Assembly (NCBI GenBank): GCA_938004375.1
Contig: CALKWH010000170.1
Location: 1-13,346, forward strand
Source of the DNA: an uncultured Pseudomonadota bacterium
GTDB lineage: Bacteria > Myxococcota_A > Polyangia > HGW-17
Direction of reading: 5' to 3'
DNA length: 13,346 bases
The number at the start of each line of letters is the position of its first letter. Within the stretch, counting starts at the first letter, position 1. The translations under genes and the position numbers were made by a program. Shown in pieces: positions 13,295 through 13,346 of the stretch. The notes under the pieces are model-generated. The model was not told where the DNA came from and did not search any database. It was given only the letters and a program-made list of their open reading frames with translations.

Positions 13295-13346
13295 AGATCG
13301 GAAGAGCACACGTCTGAAATCCAGTCACCGAATACGAACTCGTATG
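13295..13346 (+). other. Illumina adapter and index read-through (not genomic)
   Basis: From 13295 the sequence is the Illumina TruSeq-type 3' adapter (begins AGATCGGAAGAGCACACGTC), matching 33 of 34 bases to 13328 with one substitution at 13319. An 8-base index-like block (13329-13336) and then AACTCGTATG follow, one base off the ATCTCGTATG that follows the index in the standard adapter. The last genomic base is about 13294. Confidence 0.97.

Overview
The window looks like one contig from a GC-rich (about two thirds G+C by eye) Gram-negative bacterium. Its style is that of the former Deltaproteobacteria, most likely Myxococcota or Bradymonadota. The reasons are a Hanks-type Ser/Thr kinase with a C-terminal PEGA domain next to a TPR-PEGA protein, a lipoprotein built from tandem CGDG...CDG cysteine-rich repeats, and a CotH-family lipoprotein with a long Asn-Asn-Val/Ala linker behind its lipobox. 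The phylum is an inference from gene style; no rRNA or other marker gene is present.

Layout. (1) 2-4332, plus strand: the rod-shape/elongasome operon mreC (5' end missing) - mreD - mrdA (PBP2) - rodA, tightly spaced or overlapping. mreB would be expected just off the left edge. (2) 4333-4582: an intergenic region packed with hairpins and TCACC/GGTGA half-sites. (3) 4583-9409, plus strand: a PEGA Ser/Thr kinase, a secreted TPR-PEGA membrane protein and a Dcp-like M3 metallopeptidase lipoprotein, closely spaced and probably one transcript. (4) 9410-9981: a convergent intergenic region with three REP-like hairpins, a (TTC)7 tract, two long perfect inverted repeats and an AT-rich patch, with no convincing gene. 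(5) 9982-11289, minus strand: a lipoprotein of eight six-cysteine repeats, with a good sigma-70-type promoter and a tandem direct repeat just upstream. (6) 11465-13294, plus strand: an ECF sigma factor and a CotH-like lipoprotein. Each is preceded by the same box, TGAACCTTT-N15-TCCAAGG, which suggests that the sigma factor activates both itself and cotH.

How the genes work together. MreC/MreD, PBP2 and RodA form the lateral-wall synthase complex. The kinase, the TPR-PEGA protein and the peptidase form a second envelope-facing unit; any link to the elongasome is positional only. The sigma/CotH pair looks like a small self-contained regulon, divergent from the cysteine-rich lipoprotein.

Data quality. 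The last 52 bases (13295-13346) are Illumina adapter plus index sequence, not genome, and create a false C-terminus on the CotH protein. The first ~100 bases carry two in-frame stops inside an otherwise normal MreC reading frame, most simply explained as errors at a poorly covered contig end.
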